Of a DNA stretch of 64,000 bases, positions 1 to 7,866 are shown piece after piece (the stretch's first letter is position 1; the number at the start of each line of letters is the position of its first letter). The position numbers and the translations under genes were made by a program. The stretch comes from JAFDWR01 sp038216655 (GTDB lineage Bacteria > Armatimonadota > Fimbriimonadia > Fimbriimonadales > Fimbriimonadaceae): positions 1-64,000 of the forward strand of contig JBBQPZ010000013.1 of assembly GCA_038216655.1 (NCBI GenBank), given 5' to 3'. Under the pieces are notes generated by a model that was not told the origin of the DNA, made no database searches, and saw only the letters and a program-made list of their open reading frames with translations.

Positions 1-141
1 CCAGGACCACTACAACAACCACCGACCCCATCTGGGACTCGGTGGACTGACCCCCGCGAGCTTCAAGCAGAAGTCGCAAACGACAACCAAGGAGACCGCA
101 ATTCTCTGATCCAAGACTGGAAAGTTATTGGGGACCGGTCA
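1..141 (+). mobile_element. Right end of an IS3-family insertion sequence
   Basis: The window opens inside an insertion sequence. A transposase C terminus ends at 109, and the reverse strand from 141 reads TGACCGGTCCCCAATA, which fits the TGA-initiated, C-rich terminal inverted repeats of IS3-family elements of the IS51/IS911 type. I therefore place the right tip at 141. The short target duplication would begin at 142, but the left end lies outside the window and it cannot be confirmed. Confidence 0.65.
2..109 (+). CDS. IS3-family transposase (integrase core), C-terminal fragment
   Basis: Partial gene entering from the left edge. The 35 visible residues include YNNHRPHLGLGGLTP followed by A-S-F, the hallmark end of the IS3/retroviral-type DDE integrase domain (usual form YN..RPH..LGYLTP.EF). 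It stops with TGA at 107-109, about 30 bases before the element tip, the usual spacing in this family. In IS3 elements this is OrfB, made as a frameshifted OrfAB fusion and catalysing copy-out/paste-in transposition. The catalytic residues lie upstream of the window, so activity cannot be judged. Confidence 0.75.
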   Translation, partial: QDHYNNHRPHLGLGGLTPASFKQKSQTTTKETAIL

Positions 142-873
142 ATCGAAGGCTGGGATTTACGCGCCTACAAGTTCGTGAATTGGCACGTCGCACCGACCCC
201 GATCCAAACCGTGAAGAAGCTAGGGCGTGCCACGCTATGCCTCGCGAAACTTGACGAGCACCAACGAATTGCCGATGAGATTCTGAAGCTCCCAGCACTG
301 CGGGCCGAGGCTGAGCCAAGCGAGCCCAATATTCTGACCTACGAAGCGATCGTCTCCGAACTCGCAAGGCAGAGTAGCGCGGTAGATTCCGATGCCACTT
401 TAGATGCCTTACGTAATACTCAGCGGGTTTATAACGAGGAATTCGAGTCCGCAAAGGGATGGAACGCGACGACGACTCGAGACGAACTGGTAAAGCCACT
501 TCTCGCCTCTTTAGGCTGGCTCGACTCCGAGATCCGGGATGACATCAAGGGGCGCGGGTTGAAGAACGTGCTTTGTTGCTTCGTCTCCTCGGGTTCGAAG
601 ATCAGTGTGGGGATCGAATACCGACCCTTCTATAGCGGTCTCGACCTTTCCGATGAGCAGGCCGACGGAGTTGGAAAGGGGCTGACGGGCGCGCAAGTAC
701 TTGCCATCACAAATGGCGTCGCGCTCAAGATCTACGCGAGGCAGGACCGCGGGCCGTTCAAGACGGAGCCTCGTGCCTACGTGAATCTTGCCCGTCCGGC
801 CGAGCGTTGCTCCTACGACCCAAAGATGCCGGGCGTCGCCACGTCCCTCCGGTTGCTGCTCAAGCCCAATTGA
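142..873 (+). pseudogene. 3' remnant of a gene interrupted by the IS3 element; restriction-like C-terminal domain
   Basis: The reading frame is open from the IS tip at 142 to the stop at 873, and the only start inside is a GTG at 175 with no clear ribosome site, so this looks like the tail of a gene cut by the insertion. Its second half (from about base 460) resembles the N-terminal domain of type I restriction HsdR subunits: ELVKPLLASLGW, then GRGLKNVL, IGIEYR and VLAITNGVALKIY, at the expected spacing. The usual nuclease residues look degraded (N-V-L for D-y-V-L and E-Y-R for E-x-K), which would fit loss of function. The first half is not recognised. Function is an inference; a short protein from GTG 175 (232 residues) remains possible. 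Confidence 0.45.
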
Positions 874-923
874 TCAGCATCCGGCCCGGCGGATCACGCT
901 TGAGTGCTTCCTCGATCATGATT

Positions 924-1040
924 GTCATTCCGAGCGAGCCCTAGCGACATCCGAGGAATCTGACAGGAACTACCGACTGCTTGTACCATCACTCGGCGAT
1001 TACCGTCAGATCCCTCGGCACAAACATCCGTCGGGATGAC
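924..1040. repeat. MITE-like dispersed repeat, family A (copy 1)
   Basis: A 117-base element beginning GTCATTCCGAGCGAG and ending TCGGGATGAC, so the tips form a short inverted repeat. A near-identical full copy lies at 55693-55808, and an inverted truncated copy begins at 33412. No coding capacity. It fills most of the 330-base gap between the IS remnant and the PEP-CTERM gene. Confidence 0.75.
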
Positions 1041-1049
1041 AGGCTCTCC

Positions 1050-1096
1050 AACCCCAACTCCAACTCCAACTCAGACTAAGACTCAGACTAAGTCTG
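1050..1096. repeat. Tandem micro-repeats (CCAACT and CAGACTAAGACT units)
   Basis: Three consecutive CCAACT-type units run directly into a repeat of CAGACTAAGACT. It is one of several short tandem tracts between genes in this window. Confidence 0.6.
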
Positions 1097-1203
1097 TTAT
1101 CCCCCGATTAAGCTTCCCCCGCACGTTTGCCGGGTGCTCTTAACAAGGCGTGATCCTTAACACGCCCTTCCGCTACAACTGTTCTGTTTGGGAGGAGATT
1201 CAA

Positions 1204-2304
1204 ATGAACAGAAAAGCAATCATCAGCGCGCTCTTCGCGGTCGGGGCAACCGCCAGCGCACTTGCAGGTCCCTTTACGGCGGGTGACCTCGTGGTCTACC
1301 GAGTCGGCGACGGAACCAGCGGCCTGATCAACACCGGCAACGCGGTGTTTCTCGACGAGTACACCACCGGCGGCACGCTGGTCCAGTCCATCAGCACCGG
1401 CATCTTCGCCAGCGGCACTGCCACTTCGGAGGGTCTTATCACTCTCTCCGCCGATGGCCAGAACCTCGGCGTCACCGGCTACATCTCGACGGCGGCCACT
1501 TCGCTCGCGGGGACGACCTCGGCGGCGGTGAATCGCTCGATCCAGATCTACGGCGGCAACGGCACGCAAGCCGTGCCCCAGACCAATCTGAGCGACTGGG
1601 CGTCGGCCAACAACCCGCGCAGCGTCTATACCGACGGCACCAACCTCTGGCTGGGCGGCGCGGCGGGCGGCGTGTCTTACAACACCACGACTCCCGGTGC
1701 GACGGTGTCGCTCTCGACTGGCATCACCAACGTTCGCCAAGTCAACGCGTTCGGCGGCCAGCTCTACTTCTCAACAAGTAGCGGCATCTTCTCGCAAGGC
1801 ACGGGGCTTCCGACCTCGGCGAGTGCACCGGTCAGCATGGGCATCCCGACCACGGGTAGCCCGTACAGCTTCTTCTTCGCGAAGCTGAATGCGGCTTCTT
1901 CGAGCTTCGATACGGCCTACGTGGCCGATGACGGCGCGACCACCGGTGGAATCCAGAAGTATTCCTTCGTAGGCAGCGCTTGGGTCGCGAGCGGAACCGT
2001 AACCGCATCCGGCGTCCGTGGTCTCACGGGAACGGTCACCGCGAACGGCGTCCAGCTGTTTGGCACCACCGGTGGCAACTCGGCTACCGGCGGCGGCACG
2101 CTGTACGGCTTCACCGACACCACGGGCTACAACTCCGCGATCAGCGGCAGCGCAGCCGCGCTGGCAACGGCGAATTTGTCCGGCAACGGAAAGGAATCGT
2201 TCCGAGGCGTGGCGTTCGTGCCGCAAGCGGTTCCGGAACCAGCAAGCCTCGCCGTGGTCGGCATCGGCCTGGCGGCGATTAGACGCCGTCGGGCACGCAA
2301 GTAA
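1204..2304 (+). CDS. Secreted PEP-CTERM sorting domain protein
   Basis: A 366-residue exported protein. The start ATG at 1204 is preceded by a strong ribosome site (GGAGGAG); the frame opens earlier at 1150 but has no such site. Residues 1-20 form a signal peptide (M-N-R-K-A then a hydrophobic stretch ending A-L-A-G). The body is rich in Gly, Thr, Ser and Asn and has repeated beta-type segments, suggesting a beta-propeller or adhesin-like extracellular structure. The C terminus has VPEPASLAVVGIGLAAI followed by RRRR, the PEP-CTERM signal (motif, hydrophobic helix, basic tail) processed by exosortase. It is monocistronic. No enzymatic motif seen; role at the cell surface is inferred. Confidence 0.85.
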   Translation: MNRKAIISALFAVGATASALAGPFTAGDLVVYRVGDGTSGLINTGNAVFLDEYTTGGTLVQSISTGIFASGTATSEGLITLSADGQNLGVTGYISTAATSLAGTTSAAVNRSIQIYGGNGTQAVPQTNLSDWASANNPRSVYTDGTNLWLGGAAGGVSYNTTTPGATVSLSTGITNVRQVNAFGGQLYFSTSSGIFSQGTGLPTSASAPVSMGIPTTGSPYSFFFAKLNAASSSFDTAYVADDGATTGGIQKYSFVGSAWVASGTVTASGVRGLTGTVTANGVQLFGTTGGNSATGGGTLYGFTDTTGYNSAISGSAAALATANLSGNGKESFRGVAFVPQAVPEPASLAVVGIGLAAIRRRRARK

Positions 2305-2314
2305 GCGGGTTTGA

Positions 2315-2350
2315 GGAGCTTCGGAAGTCGTCCACGGCGACCGAAGCTCC
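2315..2350. terminator. Hairpin between convergent genes
   Basis: GGAGCTTCGG at 2315-2324 pairs perfectly with CCGAAGCTCC at 2341-2350. It sits between the ends of the PEP-CTERM gene and the convergent receiver gene. There is no good T tract on either side, so it is only a probable bidirectional terminator. Confidence 0.4.
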
Positions 2351-2378
2351 CAAACACAACCCCTCCCTCAGTCTCAGC

Positions 2379-2825
2379 TCAGGCCAGGTAGCGGCTGAGC
2401 GCGGTGGCGATTGCCTCGCGATACAGTTCCGGATCGACGGGCTTCATGATGTAGCCTCTGGCTCCGGCGGCGAGGATCGCCTGCACTTCGCTTGGCGGCA
2501 CGGCGGAGGAGAAGAGAACGACCGGCACGCGCTCGGTCAAGCCGGTGCCTTGGATGAGCTCCATGATCTCCAGCCCCTGCCGACCCGGCATCCGCTGGTC
2601 CATGAACACTATCTCGACTTGGGGACTGTCCGGATTCGCCATCGTCACGAGCCGTTCCAAGGCGCAATCCCCGTCTTCGCAGACCTCGACGGTCGCTTTA
2701 GGCATGACCTTGGCGAGACAGCGGAGGGTGAAAGTGCGATCCGCCTCGTCATCGTCAATGACGAGGATCGCTCCCCTCCGGTTTTCAAGTTCCTTGCAAT
2801 CCATGGTTTGCGTTCCGAGGTTCAT
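2379..2825 (-). CDS. Stand-alone response regulator receiver protein (CheY-like)
   Basis: 148 residues with a single receiver domain and no output domain. Seen: the acidic pocket DDDEAD, the phosphoacceptor Asp in IVFMDQRMPG, the Ser switch residue in LFSSA, and the conserved Lys in IMKPVDP. Such single-domain regulators act through protein contacts or in phosphorelays. The start at 2825 overlaps the stop of the OsmC gene by ATGA, so the two are translationally coupled; an internal ATG at 2804 is an alternative. No kinase is adjacent; the only histidine kinase in the window is 55 kb away. Partner and output are unknown. Confidence 0.85.
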   Translation of the reverse strand: MNLGTQTMDCKELENRRGAILVIDDDEADRTFTLRCLAKVMPKATVEVCEDGDCALERLVTMANPDSPQVEIVFMDQRMPGRQGLEIMELIQGTGLTERVPVVLFSSAVPPSEVQAILAAGARGYIMKPVDPELYREAIATALSRYLA

Positions 2826-3286
2826 GATTCTAGCAAAGTGGGTCGGCATCGGATTGGGAAGTTCACCGATGCGGCGACGTAGCACTCATCGTGGGCCTGG
2901 TGGTGAAGTTCCATCGCCTTGTCTCGATCTCCCGAACCCAGCCCCACGACTGGATTTAAGATCACTTCAACGAACGCCATTGTTCCCCCTTTCGGCTCCA
3001 TTCGCGCCGTACAAGAATCCGTGTAGGAGGTCACCCCGATTCCCTGGCGCGCACAAATCGCCAAGTAGCTAAGCATGTGGCAGGTGGATGCGGCGGCGAG
3101 AAGCAGGTCCTCGGGGTTGTAGAGAGACCCATCGCCTCGGAAGGCGGGATCCGCCGATCCAATTAAGTCCGGTTTTCCTACGATCGAGATGCGATGCTCG
3201 CGCGAGTAGGCGGCATAGCTCGCTGTGGAGCCTCGCTGCGCTCCCGTCCATTCAATCGTCGCGGCGTATTCGTGAACGTGCGGCAT
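2822..3286 (-). CDS. OsmC/Ohr-family peroxide-reducing protein
   Basis: 154 residues matching the OsmC family, thiol-dependent peroxidases that reduce organic hydroperoxides. The two redox cysteines expected in the family are both visible: one in LLLAAASTCHMLSYLA and one in HDECYVAAS. The ATG at 3286 (M-P-H-V-H-E-Y) begins the conserved fold; an open frame continues to 3568 but that part runs through a tandem micro-repeat and is not coding. It is first in a two-gene unit with the receiver protein (ATGA overlap), an unusual pairing that hints at a stress-linked signalling role, which is inference. Confidence 0.85.
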   Translation of the reverse strand: MPHVHEYAATIEWTGAQRGSTASYAAYSREHRISIVGKPDLIGSADPAFRGDGSLYNPEDLLLAAASTCHMLSYLAICARQGIGVTSYTDSCTARMEPKGGTMAFVEVILNPVVGLGSGDRDKAMELHHQAHDECYVAASVNFPIRCRPTLLES

Positions 3287-3336
3287 CGTCTCGTCGCGGA
3301 TCGCGTTGCGCGAAATCCAGGGTAACCCATATCTAG

Positions 3337-3366
3337 GTGGTAGTGGTAGTGATAGTGGTAGTGGGG
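3337..3366. repeat. Tandem micro-repeat, GTAGTG unit
   Basis: Five GGTAGT/GATAGT-type hexamers lie between two divergent genes. The same unit recurs at 17407-17424, 33379-33403 and 41909-41927 in either orientation. Confidence 0.65.
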
Positions 3367-3407
3367 TGTCCGAGTTGGAGAGAGGTGGGGTCGGCCATAA
3401 TTTAGAC

Positions 3408-4181
3408 ATGTCCTCACCTTCGCCCCAAGCGGTTATCATCGCGGGGCCGAACGGATCCGGGAAGTCGACCGCGGCGAGCATCCTCCTCCCTACCGAAATG
3501 CCATTCGTGAACGCGGACATGATCGCCCAGGAGATTTCGGGCAAACAGGGGACGCCCGCCGACATCAACGCGGGGCGGCTGCTTCTGGAGCGGGTTCAGC
3601 ATCTGGAGTCCCAGAGTCTTGACTTCGCCTTCGAGACGACACTCGCGACCAAGATGCTTGTGGCCCGGGTCCAGGGTTGGAAGTTGGCGGGCTACCAGAC
3701 CCACTTGATCTTCTTCTACCTCCCGTCTCCGGAGCTTGCGATCCAGCGCGTGGCCGCGCGGGTGCGAGACGGGGGGCACGACGTACCGGAGGAGACGATC
3801 CGCCGTCGCTTCGCCTCCGGCCTTCGGAACTTCCTTGAGCTGTATTCCCCACTCGTCGACTCTTGGCGGTTGTACGACAACTCGCGCGGGGGCGACCCGC
3901 AGATCATCGCTAAGCAGCGATTGACCGGCGAACTGATTGTCCACGACTCGGTTCTTTGGCCCGGGGGTTTGCCCCCCGAGAGCCCGGTTCGATTCGTGGC
4001 TGAGATCGATGCGGACAGTCGCTTCTCAAGCGACGAGGTCGTCGATCCTCTCATCCGCACCGCGATGCGCCGCGCGGTAGCCGAGCACAAACGGCGCGGC
4101 AACCCGATCGCCGTCTGGAAAGACGGTCGTGTCGTTCAGATCCCCCCGGAAGAGATTCCGCCCCTTGAAGATGCTAGGTGA
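3408..4181 (+). CDS. Zeta-toxin-like P-loop ATPase/kinase
   Basis: 257 residues from the ATG at 3408, just before the conserved P-loop AGPNGSGKST (about residues 12-21). The following NADMIAQEISG and FETTLATKMLV segments are typical of the zeta toxin/UDP-GlcNAc kinase-like group, which phosphorylates sugar nucleotides or other small substrates. No epsilon-type antitoxin gene lies upstream; the next gene is a 44-residue membrane peptide after an 8-base gap, which is not a known antitoxin. Many chromosomal members of this family have no antitoxin and an unknown substrate, so a toxin role should not be assumed. The C-terminal part (D-P-L-I-R-T-A onward) is helical and unassigned. Confidence 0.7.
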   Translation: MSSPSPQAVIIAGPNGSGKSTAASILLPTEMPFVNADMIAQEISGKQGTPADINAGRLLLERVQHLESQSLDFAFETTLATKMLVARVQGWKLAGYQTHLIFFYLPSPELAIQRVAARVRDGGHDVPEETIRRRFASGLRNFLELYSPLVDSWRLYDNSRGGDPQIIAKQRLTGELIVHDSVLWPGGLPPESPVRFVAEIDADSRFSSDEVVDPLIRTAMRRAVAEHKRRGNPIAVWKDGRVVQIPPEEIPPLEDAR

Positions 4182-4188
4182 AAACACA

Positions 4189-4323
4189 ATGTCCCTGACG
4201 ACGATGATCGTGCTCTCCGCGGTCGTCGCCGGAATCGTCCTGACCGTCGTCGTGGTCGGCTTCCGCTACTTCTCGAAGTTGGCGCGTAAAGACGCCGAGA
4301 AGCGCGAGAAGTTCAAGAATTAG
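4189..4323 (+). CDS. Small single-pass membrane protein
   Basis: 44 residues. The ATG at 4189 has a ribosome site AGGTGA eight bases upstream that overlaps the end of the zeta-like gene. One transmembrane helix (about residues 4-25, M-I-V-L-S-A-V-V-A-G) is followed by a charged cytoplasmic tail (K-D-A-E-K-R-E-K). Its stop overlaps the stop of the convergent NADH dehydrogenase gene. Not recognised; probably co-transcribed with the upstream kinase. Confidence 0.5.
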   Translation: MSLTTMIVLSAVVAGIVLTVVVVGFRYFSKLARKDAEKREKFKN

Positions 4324-5687
4324 AGGGGTTTATCGAGCGGTCCTCGCAAGCCCAGTTGCACCGGGTCCTGGCGGAAGAAGATATCGAGCATCCAGTCGAT
4401 CAGCACGCGGGCTTTTCGTGAGAGTGTCGGCATCTTGCCGAGGTATGTCACCCGGAACAGGAGGTAGGCCAGGAAGCCCGCGACCTTAATCCCAAACACC
4501 CTGGCGACCGCGGTGCGGCATCCTAGCGCGGCGAGGGAGCCTAGGGGCTTGAAGATGAACGCGCGGGTCGGCTCACCTTTGATGGTCCGGACAATATTTG
4601 CGGCGAGGATCGTGCCTTGCCGGGTCGCGTTTTGAGCGGTCGCCGCATACGGCGAGCCATCCGGGGCGGGGACGAATGCGCAGTCGCCAAGCGCCCAGAC
4701 GTTTTGCATCCCTTGAACTCGTAGATCCGGCTCGCAAAGGACGTAACCCTTTTCGTCGCGCGGGAGGGGACTGACCCGATCGAGGAGGGGACTCGGCGAG
4801 ATACCCGCCGCCCAGACGACGGTTCGAGTGGCCAGTTCTTCTCCGCTGGTGAGGGTGGCGCTGCGGTCGGTCATGGCTTGGACTGATGTCTTTGTACGAA
4901 TTTTGAGACCTCGGCCTTCCAGATGCTTGCGGGCGAACTCGGCGAGGTCGGCGTCCAGGGCGGGGAGGATTCGATCGGCGTACTCGACGACGACCACTTC
5001 GATCTGACCCTTGCGCAGGTTGCGATAGCTCTTGGCGCTCTCCTCCAGAAAGGCCTGGAACTCCCCTGCGAACTCGATCCCGGTGAAGTTCGAGCCGACC
5101 ACCACGATCCTCAGGAGTTCTCGTTGGAGAGCGGGTTCGTGGACGGTGTTGGCGAGTTCGAGGAGCTGGATCGCGCGGTCGCGCATCCCGATCGCATCGG
5201 ACAGGGTTTTCATTTCAAATCCATGCTCCTTGAGACCGGGGACCTCGGGCAGACGAGTGACGGACCCAGGGCCGAGCACGAGATGATCGTAATGGAGCTT
5301 GGCCTCATCCGGTCCACTTAGCACGCGGTAGGTGATCTGCTGCGAGTTCGTGTCGATGGCGATCACATCGCCCATCACAAACCCGGCCTTCTTCAAGAAC
5401 TTGCGGATCGGGACGACCACATGGCGGGGTTCGAGATTGCCGACTCCGGCTTCGATGAGGAGCGGATAGAAGAGGAGGAAGTTGTTGCGGTCGATGACGG
5501 TGACTTCGTAGTCGTGAGGGAGGTGCTTCTCCAGTCCCTTAGCCGCATATGCGCCGCCGAACCCCGCGCCCACGACGACCACCCGCTTCTGTTGTCCGGC
5601 TCGGCTTGGCTCCACTCTCTCTACTACGAGACGAGGGTGCGCGTGACTCGGTCCATTAAGTCTCCCGGCGGTGACCGAAGCTCCCAC
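4320..5687 (-). CDS. ndh: Type II NADH:quinone oxidoreductase (NDH-2)
   Basis: About 455 residues. It oxidises NADH and reduces membrane quinone without pumping protons. Seen: FAD-binding VVVVGAGFGG near residue 36, the second Rossmann motif IVVVGSNFTGIEFAGE near residue 197 for NADH, and WALGDCAFVP near residue 330 for the flavin. The C-terminal region is amphipathic, as expected for membrane attachment. The start is uncertain: the frame opens with TTG at 5726, but GTG 5687 has a ribosome site (GGAGGGAG), and GTG 5615 lies close to the Rossmann fold. It is the last gene of a reverse-strand run beginning at 7524. The window also encodes proton-pumping complex I parts, so two entry routes for NADH exist. 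Confidence 0.85.
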   Translation of the reverse strand: MGASVTAGRLNGPSHAHPRLVVERVEPSRAGQQKRVVVVGAGFGGAYAAKGLEKHLPHDYEVTVIDRNNFLLFYPLLIEAGVGNLEPRHVVVPIRKFLKKAGFVMGDVIAIDTNSQQITYRVLSGPDEAKLHYDHLVLGPGSVTRLPEVPGLKEHGFEMKTLSDAIGMRDRAIQLLELANTVHEPALQRELLRIVVVGSNFTGIEFAGEFQAFLEESAKSYRNLRKGQIEVVVVEYADRILPALDADLAEFARKHLEGRGLKIRTKTSVQAMTDRSATLTSGEELATRTVVWAAGISPSPLLDRVSPLPRDEKGYVLCEPDLRVQGMQNVWALGDCAFVPAPDGSPYAATAQNATRQGTILAANIVRTIKGEPTRAFIFKPLGSLAALGCRTAVARVFGIKVAGFLAYLLFRVTYLGKMPTLSRKARVLIDWMLDIFFRQDPVQLGLRGPLDKPL

Positions 5688-5762
5688 CCCTCTCCCTCCG
5701 TTTCCGGACGCTCCTGAGGCGCCCAAACCCGGGGGCCGCGAAACCGGCGGATGGAGCTCAGA

Positions 5763-6701
5763 CTAGTCGCCGAGGCGAAGGCTCTTGGCTTGGTAGGTCC
5801 GCGTGACCTCGAAGCCGTGCATGCCGTAGAAGTCGACCCAAATGGTCCAGTCGATGATGCAGCGCCGCACGCCTTTGTCTCGCAGCCCGGTTAGGGCCGC
5901 ACCCATGAGTCCGTGCCCTAATCCTTTGCCGCGGAGTTCGGCGGAAACGCCGATCGCGCCGAGCGCTCCCCACTGCTCTCCGAGGCTGTTGCGCCAGACG
6001 CCACCGCTGATCGGAAGTTTGCAGGTCCAATCCTGGGTCATCGCGAACCCCTCGCAGATATCGCCCTTGAAGGCGCCGGTGATGAACTCGGTTCTCCCCT
6101 CCGCGCGGATCTTGCTCTGGACGTCGTACCACCAGCGGTCCGGGAACTCCTTCTCGAAGAATGCCGTCAGCGCGGGCATGTCGCTCTCGGCGACGGGACG
6201 GAAATCGTGGGTCGTCGGAATCGGACGCGGCGGCACATAGTCGGCAAGGTTGCGCTCAAGGTCGTAGCACTCTCCCCCGCCTTCGAAGCCTTCGACCATG
6301 AGGAAGCCACAGAGCGCCTGAGCGGTGGACGGGCAGCCGGGGAAAAAGTGGAGCGAATCGTTGCCAAAGTTGAGCTTCTGCAGGCCGCGGTTCCGGAGCA
6401 CCGATTTGACTTCGGCCATCAAGTCGATCCCGGCGTCTGACTGGGCGTAGGCGATCGCGCTCAGGTGCGCGACGTCCTGCTGCTGCCCCTTGTACAGCCC
6501 GACTGCGGAGCGCTTGACGGCCACAAAGCCGAGGACGGTGTCGTCCATGACTTCAATGCAAGAGGCACCCCAGTCGAACACCGGACTCTCGACCGTGTGC
6601 TGGCGCAGGACCTGCGCATCGATCCTGAACTCTGGGGGATAGAACGCGTTCCACACCGCCGTCAGGGCATCGAAGTCGGCGTCGCGGAAGTTCAGGCGCA
6701 T
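5763..6701 (-). CDS. Tandem GNAT-domain acetyltransferase
   Basis: 312 residues with two GCN5-related N-acetyltransferase folds. The C-terminal one carries a clear acetyl-CoA binding loop, ELRGKGLGHGLM (about residue 260), followed by a Y-G-x-H-G-F-E ending; the N-terminal one is more degenerate. The start ATG at 6701 follows the stop of the 174-residue gene by five bases, so it belongs to the same operon. The acetylated substrate cannot be told from sequence. Confidence 0.75.
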   Translation of the reverse strand: MRLNFRDADFDALTAVWNAFYPPEFRIDAQVLRQHTVESPVFDWGASCIEVMDDTVLGFVAVKRSAVGLYKGQQQDVAHLSAIAYAQSDAGIDLMAEVKSVLRNRGLQKLNFGNDSLHFFPGCPSTAQALCGFLMVEGFEGGGECYDLERNLADYVPPRPIPTTHDFRPVAESDMPALTAFFEKEFPDRWWYDVQSKIRAEGRTEFITGAFKGDICEGFAMTQDWTCKLPISGGVWRNSLGEQWGALGAIGVSAELRGKGLGHGLMGAALTGLRDKGVRRCIIDWTIWVDFYGMHGFEVTRTYQAKSLRLGD

Positions 6702-6706
6702 GAAAT

Positions 6707-7231
6707 TCAGACGCGGGCGAGTTGTCGGAGGTGCCCGGCGTATAGGTTGAGCGCTTCTCTTGTCCGTTCAAGCCTTGAGATCATCATCCCGTCGTCGTGC
6801 TTGAGGAACAGGAAGAGATCGGGCGCGGCGACAAGGGCTTCGAATGCGTCGGCGGCTTCGCCCCGATGGTCCATGCTCGTCACCGCGTCTTCGGTGGCGT
6901 AGCGTAGGTAGGCGATGACGTAGCGACGAACGGGTGCGTAGTTCTCGCGCATCCAGGTTCGGCTGCGAGCGTAGGTTCGCTCGAGGGCGGGCGTCGGGCC
7001 GTATTGGGCGGCGTCGCAAAGGGCCTCGACGAGATCCTCGTAGACGCGATAGAACTCGACGAGCTGATCCTGCCGCTGCTTGACGGCGTCAGCAACCGCG
7101 GTCTGGGCGTTTTCCCGCTCGATCGCCGAGCTGCGCACCGAGATCTGAATCCGGTTGCGTAGCCGCCTGAGCAGCGTCGGCAACGAGACGGGCGTTCGCT
7201 GGGTTCCGGCGGCGTGGGCGCCAATTCTCAC
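6707..7231 (-). CDS. Conserved hypothetical helical protein
   Basis: 174 residues, largely alpha-helical, Arg- and Ala-rich, with no signal peptide or membrane segment and no family that I recognise. It starts at a GTG (7231) overlapping the DUF1844 stop as GTGA, which supports translational coupling. Being between DUF1844 and a GNAT protein suggests a cytoplasmic role, but nothing more specific is visible. Confidence 0.6.
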   Translation of the reverse strand: MRIGAHAAGTQRTPVSLPTLLRRLRNRIQISVRSSAIERENAQTAVADAVKQRQDQLVEFYRVYEDLVEALCDAAQYGPTPALERTYARSRTWMRENYAPVRRYVIAYLRYATEDAVTSMDHRGEAADAFEALVAAPDLFLFLKHDDGMMISRLERTREALNLYAGHLRQLARV

Positions 7232-7524
7232 TGTCCTAACTCCTTGGTCTTCTCAACGTAGTTGATTCGCAGATCCCTCACGAGGCCGTGGATACGTCGC
7301 TTGTCGTCCTCGTCGAGTTGCGGCTCGATGAATCCGGCGAGGTGAGCGGTGAGGTCGATCGCGACCTTGGCCTGAACGAGGTCCCTTTCCAACCTGCCGG
7401 TGACCATGTCGGGCTGAAGGCCAAGCTTCGACCACGCAACCGTGGCCATCTGATCCACCATCACGGAGATCAGCGTGTAAACACTCAGCGGCTCAGGCGG
7501 CTGCTTTCCATCGTCGGCGGTCAT
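7228..7524 (-). CDS. DUF1844 family protein
   Basis: 98 residues. The pattern SVYTLISVMVDQMATVAW, the A-K-V-A-I-D-L segment and the L-V-R-D-L-R-I-N-Y-V end match the DUF1844 family, small helical proteins of unknown function found in many phyla. It is the first gene of the reverse-strand run DUF1844, 174-residue protein, tandem GNAT, NDH-2. Confidence 0.75.
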   Translation of the reverse strand: MTADDGKQPPEPLSVYTLISVMVDQMATVAWSKLGLQPDMVTGRLERDLVQAKVAIDLTAHLAGFIEPQLDEDDKRRIHGLVRDLRINYVEKTKELGQ

Positions 7525-7579
7525 TTCTTAGGTTTCAAGACGTGCGAGGGAGTCGGATCGGAGCAGGTTTCGTCAGCAT

Positions 7580-7836
7580 GATGGAATTGATGGGCCTGAT
7601 GGAGTGGATGGAACTGGAGGGACTTGTGGGTGGCACGGCCGTTATGGCCCATCAAATAGGCGATCGCCAGCAAGACAAGACGGCCGGACAGCCGTGGGAG
7701 CCCCCGACGTTCAGAGTCCACGGTCTGTCGAGTGGCCACGTCCTGCGTCCTGAGAAATTCAGGAGCACCCGAGCAGACCGTGCCACCCCGACCCCCTTCA
7801 AATTCCATCCACTCCATCAGGCCCATCAATTCCATC
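7580..7836. repeat. Large inverted repeat (34-bp perfect arms) upstream of gcvT
   Basis: Bases 7580-7613 are the exact reverse complement of 7803-7836, with a 189-base spacer. A nested pair, GGTGGCACGG at 7629-7638 and CCGTGCCACC at 7778-7787, continues the symmetry. The arms are built of GATGGAATT/GATGGGCCT/GATGGAGTG micro-units. No transposase is encoded. The element fills the whole gap between two divergent transcription units and could form a long hairpin. It could be a MITE; no glycine riboswitch was recognised here. Confidence 0.8.
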
Positions 7837-7866
7837 AGAAGAGCCGGGCGGTATTCTCAAACGACC

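Noticed and set aside
7525..7866. Glycine riboswitch before gcvT
   Set aside because: The gap is occupied by a perfect inverted repeat; no riboswitch core is recognisable.
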